A DNA stretch of 64,000 bases from Streptacidiphilus sp. 4-A2 (GCA_014284505.1 JAAFYY010000002.1:1-64000); one strand, 5' to 3'. Shown: positions 20,978 through 32,500, numbered from the stretch's first letter. The notes: generated by a model not told the origin, from the letters alone. Program-made: numbers and translations.

Positions 20978-22405
20978 ATGGCGAATGCCCACCATGTAGA
21001 GCTTCTCGTGGCCGTTGCGACGGCCACGGGCGAGGACCGGCTCGGCGCGCTCAAGCTGCTGTCGGAAAGGACACAGCACCTGATCGACAAGACCGGTCGA
21101 GGGGTCGACCTGGTGGAAGCCGACCTGAGCAACCTCGACCTGAACGGTGTCGATCTGCGGAAGGCGACTCTGAGCCGGGCCCTGCTCCACGGAACCAACC
21201 TCTCGGGCGCGAACCTGGCGGAGATCACCATGGTTTGTCCCGGCATGGAGCGGACGAACCTGTCGGGTGCGAGCCTGCGTTCGGCGTATGTCCACGCCCT
21301 GGCGGCACAGACCTGCAAGTTCGACGGCGCCGACCTCTCCGGTCTCCGCGACGCCACAGGGACGATGTTCCACGGATGCAGCATGCGCGGGGTGGACCTG
21401 TCGGCCGGACACCTGGCGGGCTCCTTCTACTACCAATGCGATCTTTCGGATTCCTCGTTCGACAGGACGAACCTCCAGGGCTCGCTGATCAACGAGTGCC
21501 TGCTCGACAACGCGTCCTTCACGGACGCACGGATGGACCAGCTGTCCATCACCAAATCGAGCCTGCGGAGCACTGACTTCACGGGGGCCAGTGGCCGCAG
21601 CGTGGCGTTCCAGCGGCTCACCGCCAGCGACGGCCTGGTCCTCTCCGGCGCCAGCTTTCCGCTGCTGCGAATCGATTCGGTGCAGGGGTCGGGCTGGAAA
21701 GCCGTTCAGCTCTCGGCCACCGAGGCCGACCTCGTCGACGTCGCCGCGGACCAGGTCGACGCGAGGGGTGCCGACCTGGGCGGCTCCCGGATCAGGGGCT
21801 GCTCGTTCGCCGGCGCGGACTTCACCGGTGCGCAGTTCAGCGATGCGAAGATCAGCGCCAGTCGCCTGAGCGATGCGTCCTTGACCGACTGTCACGGTGA
21901 GAACCTGCACGTGGTCGAAAGCGATCTGGCCGGCGCCGACATGTCGAGCTTCATCGGCCGGTGCATGACCGTCCGGGACTCCAATATGGCTGGTGTCCGG
22001 CTTCGGAATGCCAATCTCTACCGGGCGATGATCACTGGCGATCCGCCGCGGGGCATGAGCCTGCGCGGCGCGGATCTGACCAATGCCACGCTCGTCCAGG
22101 CCTACATCGCGGCGGACCTGCGTGGAGCGCGGCTGGTCGGGGCGAACGCCGCCTACAGCCGGTTCAGCCAGTCGGACCTGAGTGGCGCGAACCTCCAGGG
22201 GGCCGGCATGTACCAGTCGACGTGGGTCAAGGTCGAGGCGCACGAAGCCGACGTCACCGGGCTCAAGGCGCCCATTTTCGTCGACAGGTGTCCTGGCCTT
22301 GCCACGGCGCTGGCGAAGGTCGAGGACCCGTCGGCACGGACGCTGGAGCAATACGTGGCCGGCTTCGCGAAGCTGTTGAAGCTCGGCCGCACCGGCTCGA
22401 CCTGA
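20978..22405 (+). CDS. Pentapeptide-repeat protein
   Basis: An intact frame of 475 residues built almost entirely of A(D/N)LxX pentapeptides, for example LVEADLSNLDLNGVDLRKA and GADFTGAQFSDAKIS, preceded by a helical N-terminus. The repeats should form a right-handed quadrilateral beta-helix. It starts two bases after the isomerase stop, so translation is probably coupled. Some pentapeptide proteins protect DNA gyrase from toxins (Qnr, McbG, AlbG) by mimicking DNA. This one is longer and irregular, so an immunity role is possible but unproven. There is no signal peptide or membrane segment. Confidence 0.92.
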   Translation: MANAHHVELLVAVATATGEDRLGALKLLSERTQHLIDKTGRGVDLVEADLSNLDLNGVDLRKATLSRALLHGTNLSGANLAEITMVCPGMERTNLSGASLRSAYVHALAAQTCKFDGADLSGLRDATGTMFHGCSMRGVDLSAGHLAGSFYYQCDLSDSSFDRTNLQGSLINECLLDNASFTDARMDQLSITKSSLRSTDFTGASGRSVAFQRLTASDGLVLSGASFPLLRIDSVQGSGWKAVQLSATEADLVDVAADQVDARGADLGGSRIRGCSFAGADFTGAQFSDAKISASRLSDASLTDCHGENLHVVESDLAGADMSSFIGRCMTVRDSNMAGVRLRNANLYRAMITGDPPRGMSLRGADLTNATLVQAYIAADLRGARLVGANAAYSRFSQSDLSGANLQGAGMYQSTWVKVEAHEADVTGLKAPIFVDRCPGLATALAKVEDPSARTLEQYVAGFAKLLKLGRTGST

Positions 22406-22535
22406 TCGTCACTCTTCCGTCGGCTGCCGTCCCGACGCGGTCGCCGCACACCGACCGTGCCGTCTTCGAGGTGGGACGACGGCGCTGCCCAGCCAGGCCT
22501 CGGAGCGGTTCATACATGTCAGAAGGAGCGAGACC

Positions 22536-23687
22536 ATGGAAATCACTGCCGATACCTGGGCTGCGGGGAGCGCGCAGCTGGCCGATGCCGGTGTGACGAT
22601 CGGGGCGAACGTACGCGTCAGCGTCGGCGACTTCACAGTCGGTGCAGGCGTGGTGATCCGCGACAATGTGACGATCGTCGCGGACAGCCTGGAGCTGGGC
22701 GACGGCGTGGTGATCGATGCCGGCTGCGATCTGCGATCCGGCAGGATCTCTCTCGGTCGCAGGACCGAGCTCCAGCGGAATGTCCGTGTGCTGGTCGCGG
22801 ATTCCTTCGTTGTGGCGGAGGCCGGCCGGGTCGAGCGCGATGTGTCCATCACCTGCCGGAGCTTCGAAGCAGGCCGGCTCCTGTACCTGGGCAATGACAG
22901 CTCGGTGGGCTATGGCGGGACGACCGCCTCGACCTCGCATGTCAAGATCGGTGACCGGGTTGCGATCGGACCGCATTCGATCCTGAACGCGAATGATTCG
23001 ATCACATTCGAAGACCAGGTCGGCTCGGGGTGCTACCTCTCGGTCTGGACACACGGGTTCCACTTCGGGCACCGACTGCTGGACGGCTATGAGGCAACCC
23101 TCGCGCCCGTGCACGTCGCACGGAATGCCTGGCTTGGCTACCATGTCACGTTGCTTCCCGGCACGACCATCGGCGAGAACACGATCCTCGCCGCCGGCGC
23201 CGTCGCGGCCTCGGACCTGCCGGCCAACGTCCTTGCTGCGGGTATCCCCGCGACGGTCAAGCGAGAACTCAGCGCGACCGTCATGAAGGACGACGTCGCC
23301 CGTGAGCGGATCGACGGAATCATGTCCGCCTGGGTCGCGGAGCTCGACTGGAAGGGATACAGCGCCAGGTTGATCGACGACGGCGTCGTCGAGTTCGAGC
23401 AGAGCCACCTGTTCTACCTGGACGCTCCGGGCACTGATCGCGGGGCGGCGGGGGAGCAGCGGAGGGTCGTCGTCCTCTCCCTGGAAGACAAGCCGCGCCC
23501 CGAGCACGGCGGTGACGGCTCGCTGACGTTCTTGCTCCGCTCGGGAGTGCTGATCGGCGAACTGGACGCGGTCAGTCATGACCTGCGGGACTTCCTGCGG
23601 AGGCACGCACTGCCCTGCGGTGACCAGCACTGCTTCGAAAGCCTTCCGAACAAGCGTTTCCAGAGGCTCGTAAATACCTTCGCCTAG
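22536..23687 (+). CDS. Left-handed beta-helix (hexapeptide-repeat) acyltransferase
   Basis: An intact frame of 383 residues after AAGGAG and ATG 22536. The first 250 residues carry [LIV]GxxxxI hexapeptide turns (VTIGANVRVSVGDFTVGAG, VKIGDRVAIGPHSILNAND, TTIGENTILAAGAVAASDL), ending in the NVLAAGIPATV motif of LbH acyl- and acetyltransferases. A separate C-terminal domain of about 120 residues has no resemblance I recognise. A candidate catalytic histidine is in WTHGFHFGH. It probably acylates a sugar or amine of the product. Confidence 0.88.
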   Translation: MEITADTWAAGSAQLADAGVTIGANVRVSVGDFTVGAGVVIRDNVTIVADSLELGDGVVIDAGCDLRSGRISLGRRTELQRNVRVLVADSFVVAEAGRVERDVSITCRSFEAGRLLYLGNDSSVGYGGTTASTSHVKIGDRVAIGPHSILNANDSITFEDQVGSGCYLSVWTHGFHFGHRLLDGYEATLAPVHVARNAWLGYHVTLLPGTTIGENTILAAGAVAASDLPANVLAAGIPATVKRELSATVMKDDVARERIDGIMSAWVAELDWKGYSARLIDDGVVEFEQSHLFYLDAPGTDRGAAGEQRRVVVLSLEDKPRPEHGGDGSLTFLLRSGVLIGELDAVSHDLRDFLRRHALPCGDQHCFESLPNKRFQRLVNTFA

Positions 23688-23748
23688 AGCTCATGGGTAG
23701 CGGAGCCGTTCGCCGGTGCGGTGAATCGATATGGGAGGCAGTAAGCAA

Positions 23749-24509
23749 ATGAACAGTACCGGTGGTGAGCAGGCGGCGGGTCTGCCGGCGGATCTCGACG
23801 GGAAACGTGATTTCGACCTGCGGTATCTGCAGCGCGATCCGGCGAGCAGCCACAGGCACTACTTTCCGTTCGCGGTCTCGCTCTTCGCCGAATTCGAGCA
23901 GGACGCCGAAGTGCTCTCGGTCTGTGAGCTGGGCTGCGCCAACGGCGCGTTCGCCGACTATCTGCTCGGCGGGCACCCGAAGACCGACTACCTGGGGTGG
24001 ACATTCACCCCGAGCTGGTCAGCGCAGCCGCGAAGCTGGTGCCGGGCGGCGAGTTCAGGGTCGGCAACGCGGTGGACACAGCGACCCTTCCCACGGGTCC
24101 TTTCGACGTCGTCTTCATGCTGACCCTGCACAGTCACTTCGATGATCCGGCCAGGTGGATCGACAGCATCGATCACCTTCTCGGTGAGCGCGGCAGGGCT
24201 TATGTGTTCGGACTGTTCAACCGCAGTCCGGTGGACGTCGTCATCCGGATGAATGATGTCGCGAACGGCACCGGTTGGCTCACCGGATGGAACCAGTTCT
24301 CGGAGGCGACCGTCGGGCGACTCGCCGCTGAGCGCGGTTTTGAGTACCGATTTCACGAGTACACACCGATTGCTCGGGTCGAGAAGGACGGCGCCGACTC
24401 CCTGCGATCGCACACCGTCTCGATCGACGGAAGCAGCGCATTGACCTTTGTCAACGGCTCTCAGATGCTCCACCGTTTCGCACTCCTGGAGATGAAGCGA
24501 TCATGCTAG
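23749..24509 (+). CDS. SAM-dependent methyltransferase, frame-disrupted
   Basis: Class I methyltransferase of about 253 residues. The SAM-binding motif I is VCELGCANGAFADYLL, followed by an acidic residue after beta-2 in VDIHPELVSAAAKL (after a frame change at GGGGTGG near 23994) and FDVVFMLTLHSHFDDP. The ATG at 23749 is preceded by GGGAGG; an in-frame ATG further upstream is less likely. The acceptor (O, N or C) is unknown. The stop overlaps the next start by seven bases, showing operon organisation. Confidence 0.87.
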
Positions 24510-25628
24510 TGCTCGGCGAACCGGCAATGGAGGTCATGGAACCTCTGGTGCGCCGGGTGAAGCAGGTCTGTGACCACTACCTTGCGCCGCGGGCGGAGGA
24601 GGTCGCGGCAGGCAGGGTCTCGCGTGCGGCCCTGGACGAACTGGCGGAGGCCGGCGTTTTTGGTCTCTCCGTCTACCAGCCGGCGGCCCCGTTCACCGCG
24701 GCGAATGTCCAGCGGGAGGTGACGGAGCTCCTGGCCGCGGCCGACGCCTCCACCTGGTTCGTCACGGCGCAGCACCACCATCCGCTGCGGGAAGTCGCCG
24801 GGGCCGACGGCCCGCGCGCGACCGCTGGCTCAAGGGGCTGGCGTCGGGCCGGCTGATTTCGGGCGTCGCGACGTCGCACCTGAGAAGGAGCGGCCCGCCG
24901 GCCGTCACCGCCGTGCGCGAGGGGAACGGCTGGCGGCTCAACGGCCGGATCGCGTGGCTGACGGGATGGTCGCTGGTCGATGTTGTCATGGTTGGTGCCG
25001 TGACGCCCGACGACGAGGTGCTCTTCGTCATGCTGCCCTGCAAGGAAGAGGGCGGGCTCACCAAGATCCAGGACCATCGGCTGTGGAGCATGGATGCCAC
25101 CAGCACGGTCGCGGTGGGTCTGCATGAGGTCCACGTGGGCGCGGACCAGCAGGTCGGCCTGTACCCGGGCGAGGTCTGGCGGCTTCAGGACATTCACCGG
25201 CAACCGAACGTGAATCCCGGAGTCTTCGGGACCATTCGTGCCGCCGTAGCGCTGCTCTCCCATGGCTCCGCGTCCTGTGGAGGGGATTTTCAGGAGTTGG
25301 CCGAGGCCCTCGCTGAGGAGTACTCCGCGCTGCGGAAGGAGGCGTACCGCCTCATGGACGAGGTCGAGCCGCACCGTGAGCTGGACTATCGCCTGCAGAT
25401 CCGGGCTGCGGCGCTGGAGCTCGGATGCCGCGCGTCCTCCGCGTGCATCGCCGCCGAGGGTGGCCGCGGGCTGGGCCGCGCGAGCCGGTCCGGCCGGCTG
25501 CTCGGCGAGAGCCATTTTCACCTGGTGCAGGCGCAGACCGCCTCCGTGCGCAGGGCGACCTCGCGTACGTACCTCGAGGTCGGCAACGGCCGGGAACTGT
25601 CCGTTTCCGGAACGGGACGGTTCGCCTC

Positions 25629-25632
<4 letters not shown>
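24503..25632 (+). CDS. Acyl-CoA dehydrogenase-like flavoenzyme, frame-disrupted
   Basis: About 376 residues with the order of acyl-CoA dehydrogenase and flavin-dependent monooxygenase domains: N-terminal helices (LDELAEAGVFGLSVYQP), a middle beta domain (LISGVATSH, NGWRLNGRIAWLTGWSLVD) and a C-terminal helical domain. The frame shifts near 24825. The catalytic glutamate of beta-oxidation enzymes is not obvious. Natural-product members of this superfamily often oxygenate or desaturate carrier-bound or CoA-bound intermediates. The gene overlaps both neighbours (ATGA with the aminotransferase). Confidence 0.83.
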
Positions 25633-26780
<1,148 letters not shown>

Positions 26781-26788
<8 letters not shown>

Positions 26789-27479
26789 ACCATCGCGAAC
26801 CGAAGAGCTGGCCAACAACTTGTGCCTCGTGCGGGAACGGATCGCGGCAGCGGCCCGGAGTGCCGGCAGGCGGGTCGATGAGATCACTCTGATCGGGGTG
26901 ACCAAGGGCTGGCCTGCGGACGACGTCAGAATCCTGCACGGTCTCGGGCTGAAACACTTCGCCGAGAACATCGACCAGCATGCCGCGCCCAAGGCTGAGG
27001 CCTGCCGGGACCTCGATATCGAATGGCACTTCGTAGGGCAGTTGCAGTCCAACAAGGCCGCATCGGTCGCGAGGTACGCCAGTGTGGTGCAGTCCGTGGA
27101 CCGCGCCTCCCTGGTGCATGCGCTGTCCAAGGCCGCGTCGCGGGCGGAGCGTTCCCTGGACTGCTTGGTGCAGGTCAAATTCGATTCCGATCAGGGGCGC
27201 GGGCGCATCGGTCGAGCAGGTCCTCGATCTCGCCGCGGCGATCGAAGCGGCCGAGGGCCTTCGGTTCACGGGCCTCATGACCGTGGCCCCATCGATTCGG
27301 CGCCCAGTGAGGTCTTCTCGCGGTTCGCCGACCTCTCCCGTTCCGTTCGGGCTGTGCACTCCGAGGCGGGGCTGATCTCGGCAGGCATGAGCGGAGATTT
27401 CGAGGAAGCCATCTGCGCCGGTGCGACTCACGTGAGAGTCGGCTCCGCTCTGCTCGGCGAACGGATCAAGCTCCGATGA
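26781..27479 (+). CDS. YggS/PROSC-type PLP-binding protein, frame-disrupted
   Basis: About 233 residues of the YggS family, a single alanine-racemase-like TIM barrel. PLP-lysine region: ITLIGVTKGWPADDVR. It continues with FAENIDQHAAPKAEA, WHFVGQLQSNKAASVARYA and AGLISAGMSGDFEEAI...THVRVGSALLGER. The frame moves near 27200 and 27290. YggS proteins maintain PLP supply and normally sit near cell-division genes. Finding one between an aminotransferase and an MFS exporter suggests a cluster-specific copy. Confidence 0.85.
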
Positions 27480-27495
27480 AAAGGATTCGATAAAT

Positions 27496-28820
27496 ATGGC
27501 AACGGTAAAAGATCGTGTGCGCATACGGTCGTGGTCCCTCAGCACGGTCAAATCGGCTGAGGACAGTCGGGAGGAAGGCGACTTCCGTCGGCTGGTCCTC
27601 AGCCGTGCCATCTCGATGTTCGGCAGCGAGGTCTCGGCGGTCGCGATTCCGCTGATCGCGGCGACCACGCTGGACGCTGGTCCGCGGGACATGGGCATGC
27701 TGACCGCCGCCGCCTTCGCGCCGAACCTCGTCCTGCCACTGCTGGCCGCCCCCTTTATCGACCGGATGAAGGAACGCAGGTCGGCGCTCATCCTGGCCGA
27801 CCTGATCCGGGCCGGCCTGCTGACGCTGCTCTTCGTCGCCGGACTGATGCACCAGCTGTCGCTGGGCCTGCTCTGGGCAGTCGTGCTTTCGGTCAGCGCC
27901 TGCACGATGCTGTCGGTCCTGGCGCGTTCCGCCTACCTGCCATGCCTGCTTCCCCCGGACAAGCTGTTCGCGCGAATTCCCGGCTCCGCAGCGCCGACGC
28001 CGTCAGTGAGGTGATGGGCCCAGGCGCCGCGGCTGGGCTGCTGGCCATCGCGGGCCCGGTCGGTCTCCTGGCCATCGATGCGTTCTCCTACGTCTTCTCG
28101 GCCGAGACGTTGCGCAGGGTGCGGTTCCGTGAAGAGCAGCGGACCGGTGGGACGACGGCGGACGGTGAGCAGCCGGAGAAGCCGAGCTTCTGGTCCGACT
28201 TCACGGTCGGGATGAGATTCATCGGGAAGACCCCTGGATTCCGGGGAATCATCGGTGGCTGGCGCACTTCAATTTCTTCATGAGCGGCCTGATGGCACTG
28301 TTCGTGCTTTACGCGGTCAGGGACCTGCATTTCAACAGCTCAATGATTGCGGCGTTCTTCATATTCACTGGAATCGGCGGGACCATTGGTGGGTTCCTGT
28401 CCTCGCGGATCGCGAGCAAGATGGGGCTCGGCACCGCGATCGTCGGCTCCTGCGGCTGCGCGTGCCTGGTCATGACGGGATTCGCCGCGGTGGACTTCGG
28501 CCCGGCGATCAGTTTTGCTGTTCTCGCCGTACTCGAGGTCCTGGGCATGATCGCGATCGTGGTCTTCGATGTCTGTGCGATCACGGTCTTCCAGATCGTT
28601 TCGCCGACCGACCTCGTCGCCCGGGTAACGTCCGGTCAGCTGTTTCTCACTCAGGGAACCCGGACCTTCGGCGCCTTGATCTTCGGTTTTCTGGGCGCCT
28701 GGGTCGGTTTTGCGGCTGGCGATGGGGACCGCCGCTGTGCTGAGCTTCGGGGCGATCTTCTGGCTGCTCATTCCCGGCGAGTTCAAGGCCAACCAGCGAG
28801 TTGTCTTCGTAAAGGAATGA
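27496..28820 (+). CDS. MFS transporter, frame-disrupted
   Basis: Major facilitator protein of about 440 residues. A cytoplasmic N-terminus leads to FRRLVLSRAISMFGSEVSAV and roughly twelve hydrophobic segments, for example LSLGLLWAVVLSVSACTMLS and FAVLAVLEVLGMIAIVVFDV. The intracellular loop FIDRMKERRSALILADL matches the MFS loop 2-3 pattern. The frame changes near 27965, 28258 and 28725. It resembles drug/macrolide exporters of the MFS_3 type and is the likely product exporter. Its TGA overlaps the HAD start as ATGA. Confidence 0.85.
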
Positions 28821-29497
28821 ATCCTATGGTGCTGCGCAAGAAAGCGCTCCTGATCGATGCGGGGGCGTTCTCATCCGGCCCGCGCTGACGACGGTCGAGA
28901 CCGCACTGGGGATAGGACCGGTCGATCCGGAGCAGTGGGACGCGGCCTACTATCGGGCCATCGCCGACAGGAGCCACGGGGCTTCTGACGGAGATTTCGT
29001 AGTGGACCTGCTCGCCGCGTTCGGAGTTCCGCGCGATCGCGCCACGGAACTGGCCGGCGACGCATTCGGCGAGAGGATGTGGAAAGAGCCGCGGGTCGTC
29101 CGTGAGGCGAGTGTCCTGCTGTCGCGACTGGCTGCGTCGGGCGTGTCCGTCGCCGTGGTCTCGAACAGCGACGGAACCATCGAAGAGACGCTGGGAAGCC
29201 TCGGCCTGTGCCAGGTCGGCCCAGGCCGGGGGGTGCCGGTCGCCGGAATTATTGACTCGCACGTCCTCGGCGTGGAGAAGCCGGATCCGGAGATATACCG
29301 AACGGCTCTGGATGTGTGCGGGTAACGGCATCGGAAGCGATCTTTGTGGGCGATGTCGTATGGAGCGACATCGAGGGTGCCGAGCGGATGGGAATTTCCG
29401 CCTTCACTACGACCCCTTCGGCTACTGCGGTTCCGTCGCCCACACCGACATAGGCCACCTTTCGGAGATCGAAAATTTTATGACGCCGGCCGGATGA
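28817..29497 (+). CDS. HAD-family hydrolase, frame-disrupted
   Basis: About 225 residues. HAD motif I is altered to LLIDAGGVLI (the second aspartate of DxD is replaced by glycine), motif II is VAVVSNSDG, the motif III lysine is in VLGVEKPDPEIY, and motif IV is IFVGDVVWSDIEGAERMG. Frame changes lie in the G run near 28865 and near 29322 and 29410. The first aspartate, which is the nucleophile, is retained, but the missing acid would weaken phosphatase turnover. It could be a phosphatase of a sugar or acyl phosphate, or a non-hydrolytic homologue. Confidence 0.8.
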
Positions 29498-29531
29498 CCC
29501 GGAAGGCGGTCCGGTCGAGGCCGTGGTCGCC

Positions 29532-29585
29532 ATGAATACCGGCACCATGCCCGAAGTCGAAATGTTCGCCGGCCGCAGCTGGTAG
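29532..29585 (+). CDS. Possible 17-residue peptide upstream of the ATP-grasp gene
   Basis: An ATG at 29532 opens a short frame encoding MNTGTMPEVEMFAGRSW and stopping 30 bases before the ATP-grasp start. It has no good ribosome-binding site and no known peptide motif. I list it because ATP-grasp enzymes can act on short peptides, but it may be nothing more than spacer. Confidence 0.15.
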   Translation: MNTGTMPEVEMFAGRSW

Positions 29586-29615
29586 GACGTCACTGCAACC
29601 AGATAGGGCAAAGTA

Positions 29616-30886
29616 ATGCGCACGATCTTCCGGCCGGAGTTTCGGGTCGGACCTGATTCTTGTGTTGGGCTGGGAGCCGCTGGTCGACGAGGCCTTCGTT
29701 GCTCTCGGCCTGGAGTACGTGCTTGTGGCGAAGGCGGACGAGTGGCTCGATGCCAACAACCGCGCCAAGGCGGCCCGGCTGATCCTCTCGGTCGCGGACT
29801 ACACCAGCGTCGAGCAGATCGTGGGCGCCGTCTGCCGGGCGGGGCTCGACCTGGGAAATATCAAGGTGGTTCATACCGGCGATGAATTCGCGGTGGTCAC
29901 CGGGGTGGTGCTGAACCAGAGTCTCGGCCTGAAGAGCCCGTTGACGATGAAATCTGCGACCGCGTTCCGGGACAAGTTCTTCCAGAAGAGAATTCTGCAG
30001 GCCGCCGATGTGCCGGTGGCGGCCAGCTTTCTCCTGGAGCGGCTCGACCTCCTCGACGAGGAGTCCGCGGGGACGTTTCCCTACCCGGCAGTCCTGAAGC
30101 CGGCGGCGGGAGCTGCGTCGCAGAACACCTCGAAGGTCGACAGCGCCGAGGAGCTCCTGGCGGCGGCGCGTGCACTGGTGGACGGCGGAGCAGGCGAGAT
30201 GCCGTTCGTCGTCGAGGAGTACATCGTCGGTAGCGAGATGCACATCGACGGTGTCATTCGAGAGGGCAGGGAGGTGCTGTTCGGCATCTCGAAATACACG
30301 ACCAACCCGCTGCACGCGCTGGGCGACGACATCCTGGGCTCCGTGATCCTGGATCCCGACGAGCACGCGGAGTACTACACCAAGGTCCGCGCGGTCGCGA
30401 TTCCCGCCCTGCGGGCTCTCGGCCTGACCGACGGTGTCTTCCACATGGAGATGTTCGACACCGAGTCCGGTTTCGTGTTCGGCGAGTGCGGAGCGCGTCC
30501 CCCGGCAGGTGGGGCGTGCGGACGGTGCGCCGGAAGTTCGGCATCGACCTTCCACAGGAGCACATCAAGGCGGCCTTGGGGATGCCTCCTGGTACTCCGG
30601 TGGTCTCCCCGGGCACGGTCGGCGGCAGCACACTGGCGACACCGGCCGGCCTCCTGCGCTCTCTTCCGGAGGAGGCCGAGGTCCTGCAGTTCGAGGATGT
30701 CCTGTACGTCTTCCTGAGGGTGCACGCCGGGATGGTGATGGGGACATGACGGAAGCCTCCGCGGCATGGCCGGGGTTCATCATCATGGAGAACGCCACCG
30801 AGAGCGGCCTGCGCAGCCGGATGGCGGAGATGGTTGCCTGGTTCAGGACCCAGGTGGTGGTTTCCCATGCAGACGCGTCTCGATAA
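29616..30886 (+). CDS. ATP-grasp ligase, frame-disrupted
   Basis: About 420 residues of the carbamoyl-phosphate-synthetase/biotin-carboxylase-like ATP-grasp superfamily. After a pre-ATP-grasp Rossmann half it has the usual TAFRDKFFQKRILQAADVPV and AVLKPAAGAASQNTSKV nucleotide loop, FVVEEYIVGSEMHIDGVI, and the metal-binding HMEMFDTESGFVFGECGARP. The frame changes near 29640, 30500 and 30745. Such proteins join a carboxylate to an amine through an acyl phosphate. It overlaps the LysRS-like gene by 20 bases, which suggests that the two products work together. Confidence 0.87.
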
Positions 30887-32342
30887 ATGCGCGTCGCTTC
30901 GGGCCGCGGGGCGGGATCCCTACCCTGCGGCGATGCCGACCAGTCACGATCTGGCGTCGCTGCGGGCGGAGTTCTCCGAACTGCCGCCTGACACCGCCAG
31001 AGGTGTGCGCGCCGTCGTCTCGGGCAGGGTGGTGGCTCAGCGGGCGCACCGCCGGCTCAGTTTCGCGGTCATCCGGCAGGGCACCGCCGAGTTGCAGCTC
31101 ATGATGGCCGAGGGCGCCTTGGCCGGGTCCAGTTGGCAGCAGTGGCGTGAGCTGGTCGACATCGGTGACCACGTCATGGCCGAGGGAGAAGTGATCACCA
31201 CACGCACTGGTGAACTCTCCCTCGCCGTGACGTCGTGGTCGATGCTCGGAAAATCGCATTCGGCGGCTCTCCGTACGGGTCCCGGGCGTCCCCCGGGTTC
31301 CCACCCGCGCTATCTGGAGATGGTCGCCGACCCGGCGAAGATACAGCTGGTACGCGACCGGGCATCGACGACCCGGGCACTTCGCGAGGCTCTGTTCGCG
31401 ATGGATTACGAAGAGATGGAGACACCGCTTCTGCAGGCGGCCGTGAGCGGTGGTTCCCGGCCCTTTTCCACCTGGATGAACGCCTGGGGAAGCGAGCTCT
31501 ATCTGCGCGCGACTTCGGAGCTCTACTTGAAACGTCTGGTCGCGGGAGGCATGGACCGGATCTTCGAGATCAACCGTGCGTTCAGGAACGAAGGCGTCGA
31601 CGCGCGCCACTTTCCGGAATTCACCCTGCTCGAGGCCTACACCGCGAATACCGACTACACCCACGGCGCGCTGCTCGCGGAAAGCCTGGTCCGTGAGGTC
31701 TTCGCCGCCGTGACGGAGCCCGGTGCCGGCGATTCACTCCCCGAGTTCCAGAGGGCGACCTTCGTCGACCTGCTCGCCGCCCATTGTTCGCTGGACATCG
31801 ACCCGGATTCGCCCTGGCGTGACCTCCGCGTCAAGGCGACCGCCGAGGGATACCCCGATGCGGCCGATGTCGACGACGAGACGTTCGCGATGAACCTCTT
31901 CCGGGAGGTCGTACAGCCGACGCTGCGGCGACCGACTTTTGTCTTCGACTTCCCCGAGAAGGCCGCCATCATGGCTCGCCGGAGCCGGCTCCGATCCCAC
32001 GCCGTGGAGTGCTGGAGCCTTTTCATCGCCGGTCTCGATGTCGGGCAGGGCTGCACCGAGCTGACCGATCCGATGGAACAGCGAGAGCGATTCCTGAGGC
32101 AGCAGGGCCGGTCCGACATTCCAGCGGAGACGCCCCGGCCGACCTTCGACGAGGAGTTTCTCGGTGCGCTCTACTGCGGGCTGCCGCCGCTTGGCGGACT
32201 CAGCCTGGGAATCGAGCGCCTGCTGATGGCTGTCAAAGGGGTGCAGAGCCTCCGCGACTGCCAGTCCCACCCGATCAGCAGACCGCGTCGCGGCCCGCGC
32301 GCATCGGGGTGGGCACCTTCCTGCGATGACCACGCGCCCTGA
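30867..32342 (+). CDS. Class II lysyl-tRNA synthetase-like protein
   Basis: About 491 residues in a single frame, long enough to retain the N-terminal OB-fold (VRAVVSGRVVAQRAHRRLSF) as well as the catalytic core. Motif 2 reads EINRAFRNEGVDARHFPEFT and motif 3 reads GLSLGIERLLMAV. ELYLKRLVAGGMDRIFEI is close to canonical LysRS. The motif 1 region and the C-terminus are more divergent, and the last 20 residues may be in the wrong frame. It could be a real LysRS paralogue, for self-resistance, or an aminoacyl-AMP or lysyl-transfer enzyme used in biosynthesis. Confidence 0.87.
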   Translation: MQTRLDKCASLRAAGRDPYPAAMPTSHDLASLRAEFSELPPDTARGVRAVVSGRVVAQRAHRRLSFAVIRQGTAELQLMMAEGALAGSSWQQWRELVDIGDHVMAEGEVITTRTGELSLAVTSWSMLGKSHSAALRTGPGRPPGSHPRYLEMVADPAKIQLVRDRASTTRALREALFAMDYEEMETPLLQAAVSGGSRPFSTWMNAWGSELYLRATSELYLKRLVAGGMDRIFEINRAFRNEGVDARHFPEFTLLEAYTANTDYTHGALLAESLVREVFAAVTEPGAGDSLPEFQRATFVDLLAAHCSLDIDPDSPWRDLRVKATAEGYPDAADVDDETFAMNLFREVVQPTLRRPTFVFDFPEKAAIMARRSRLRSHAVECWSLFIAGLDVGQGCTELTDPMEQRERFLRQQGRSDIPAETPRPTFDEEFLGALYCGLPPLGGLSLGIERLLMAVKGVQSLRDCQSHPISRPRRGPRASGWAPSCDDHAP

Positions 32343-32397
32343 CACCGCAGGAGTGAGTCTCCTTTCGGATCCTGCCGGGAGACCTTGAGTCGGACCG

Positions 32398-32418
32398 GTC
32401 CTCGGACGGTCCGAGGAC
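32398..32418 (+). terminator. Short hairpin between LysRS-like and CoA-transferase genes
   Basis: A nine-base-pair stem (32398-32406 with 32410-32418) closes a three-base loop in the 158-base gap. It may attenuate or end transcription before the CoA transferase gene. There is no T tract. Confidence 0.4.
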
Positions 32419-32500
32419 GCTGATCCACGGCGTTCCGGAGCTCCAGGCCGGACTTGAGCGCAAGAGCAAGGCGACACCTTCTCCAGATTAGGGAGTCATC

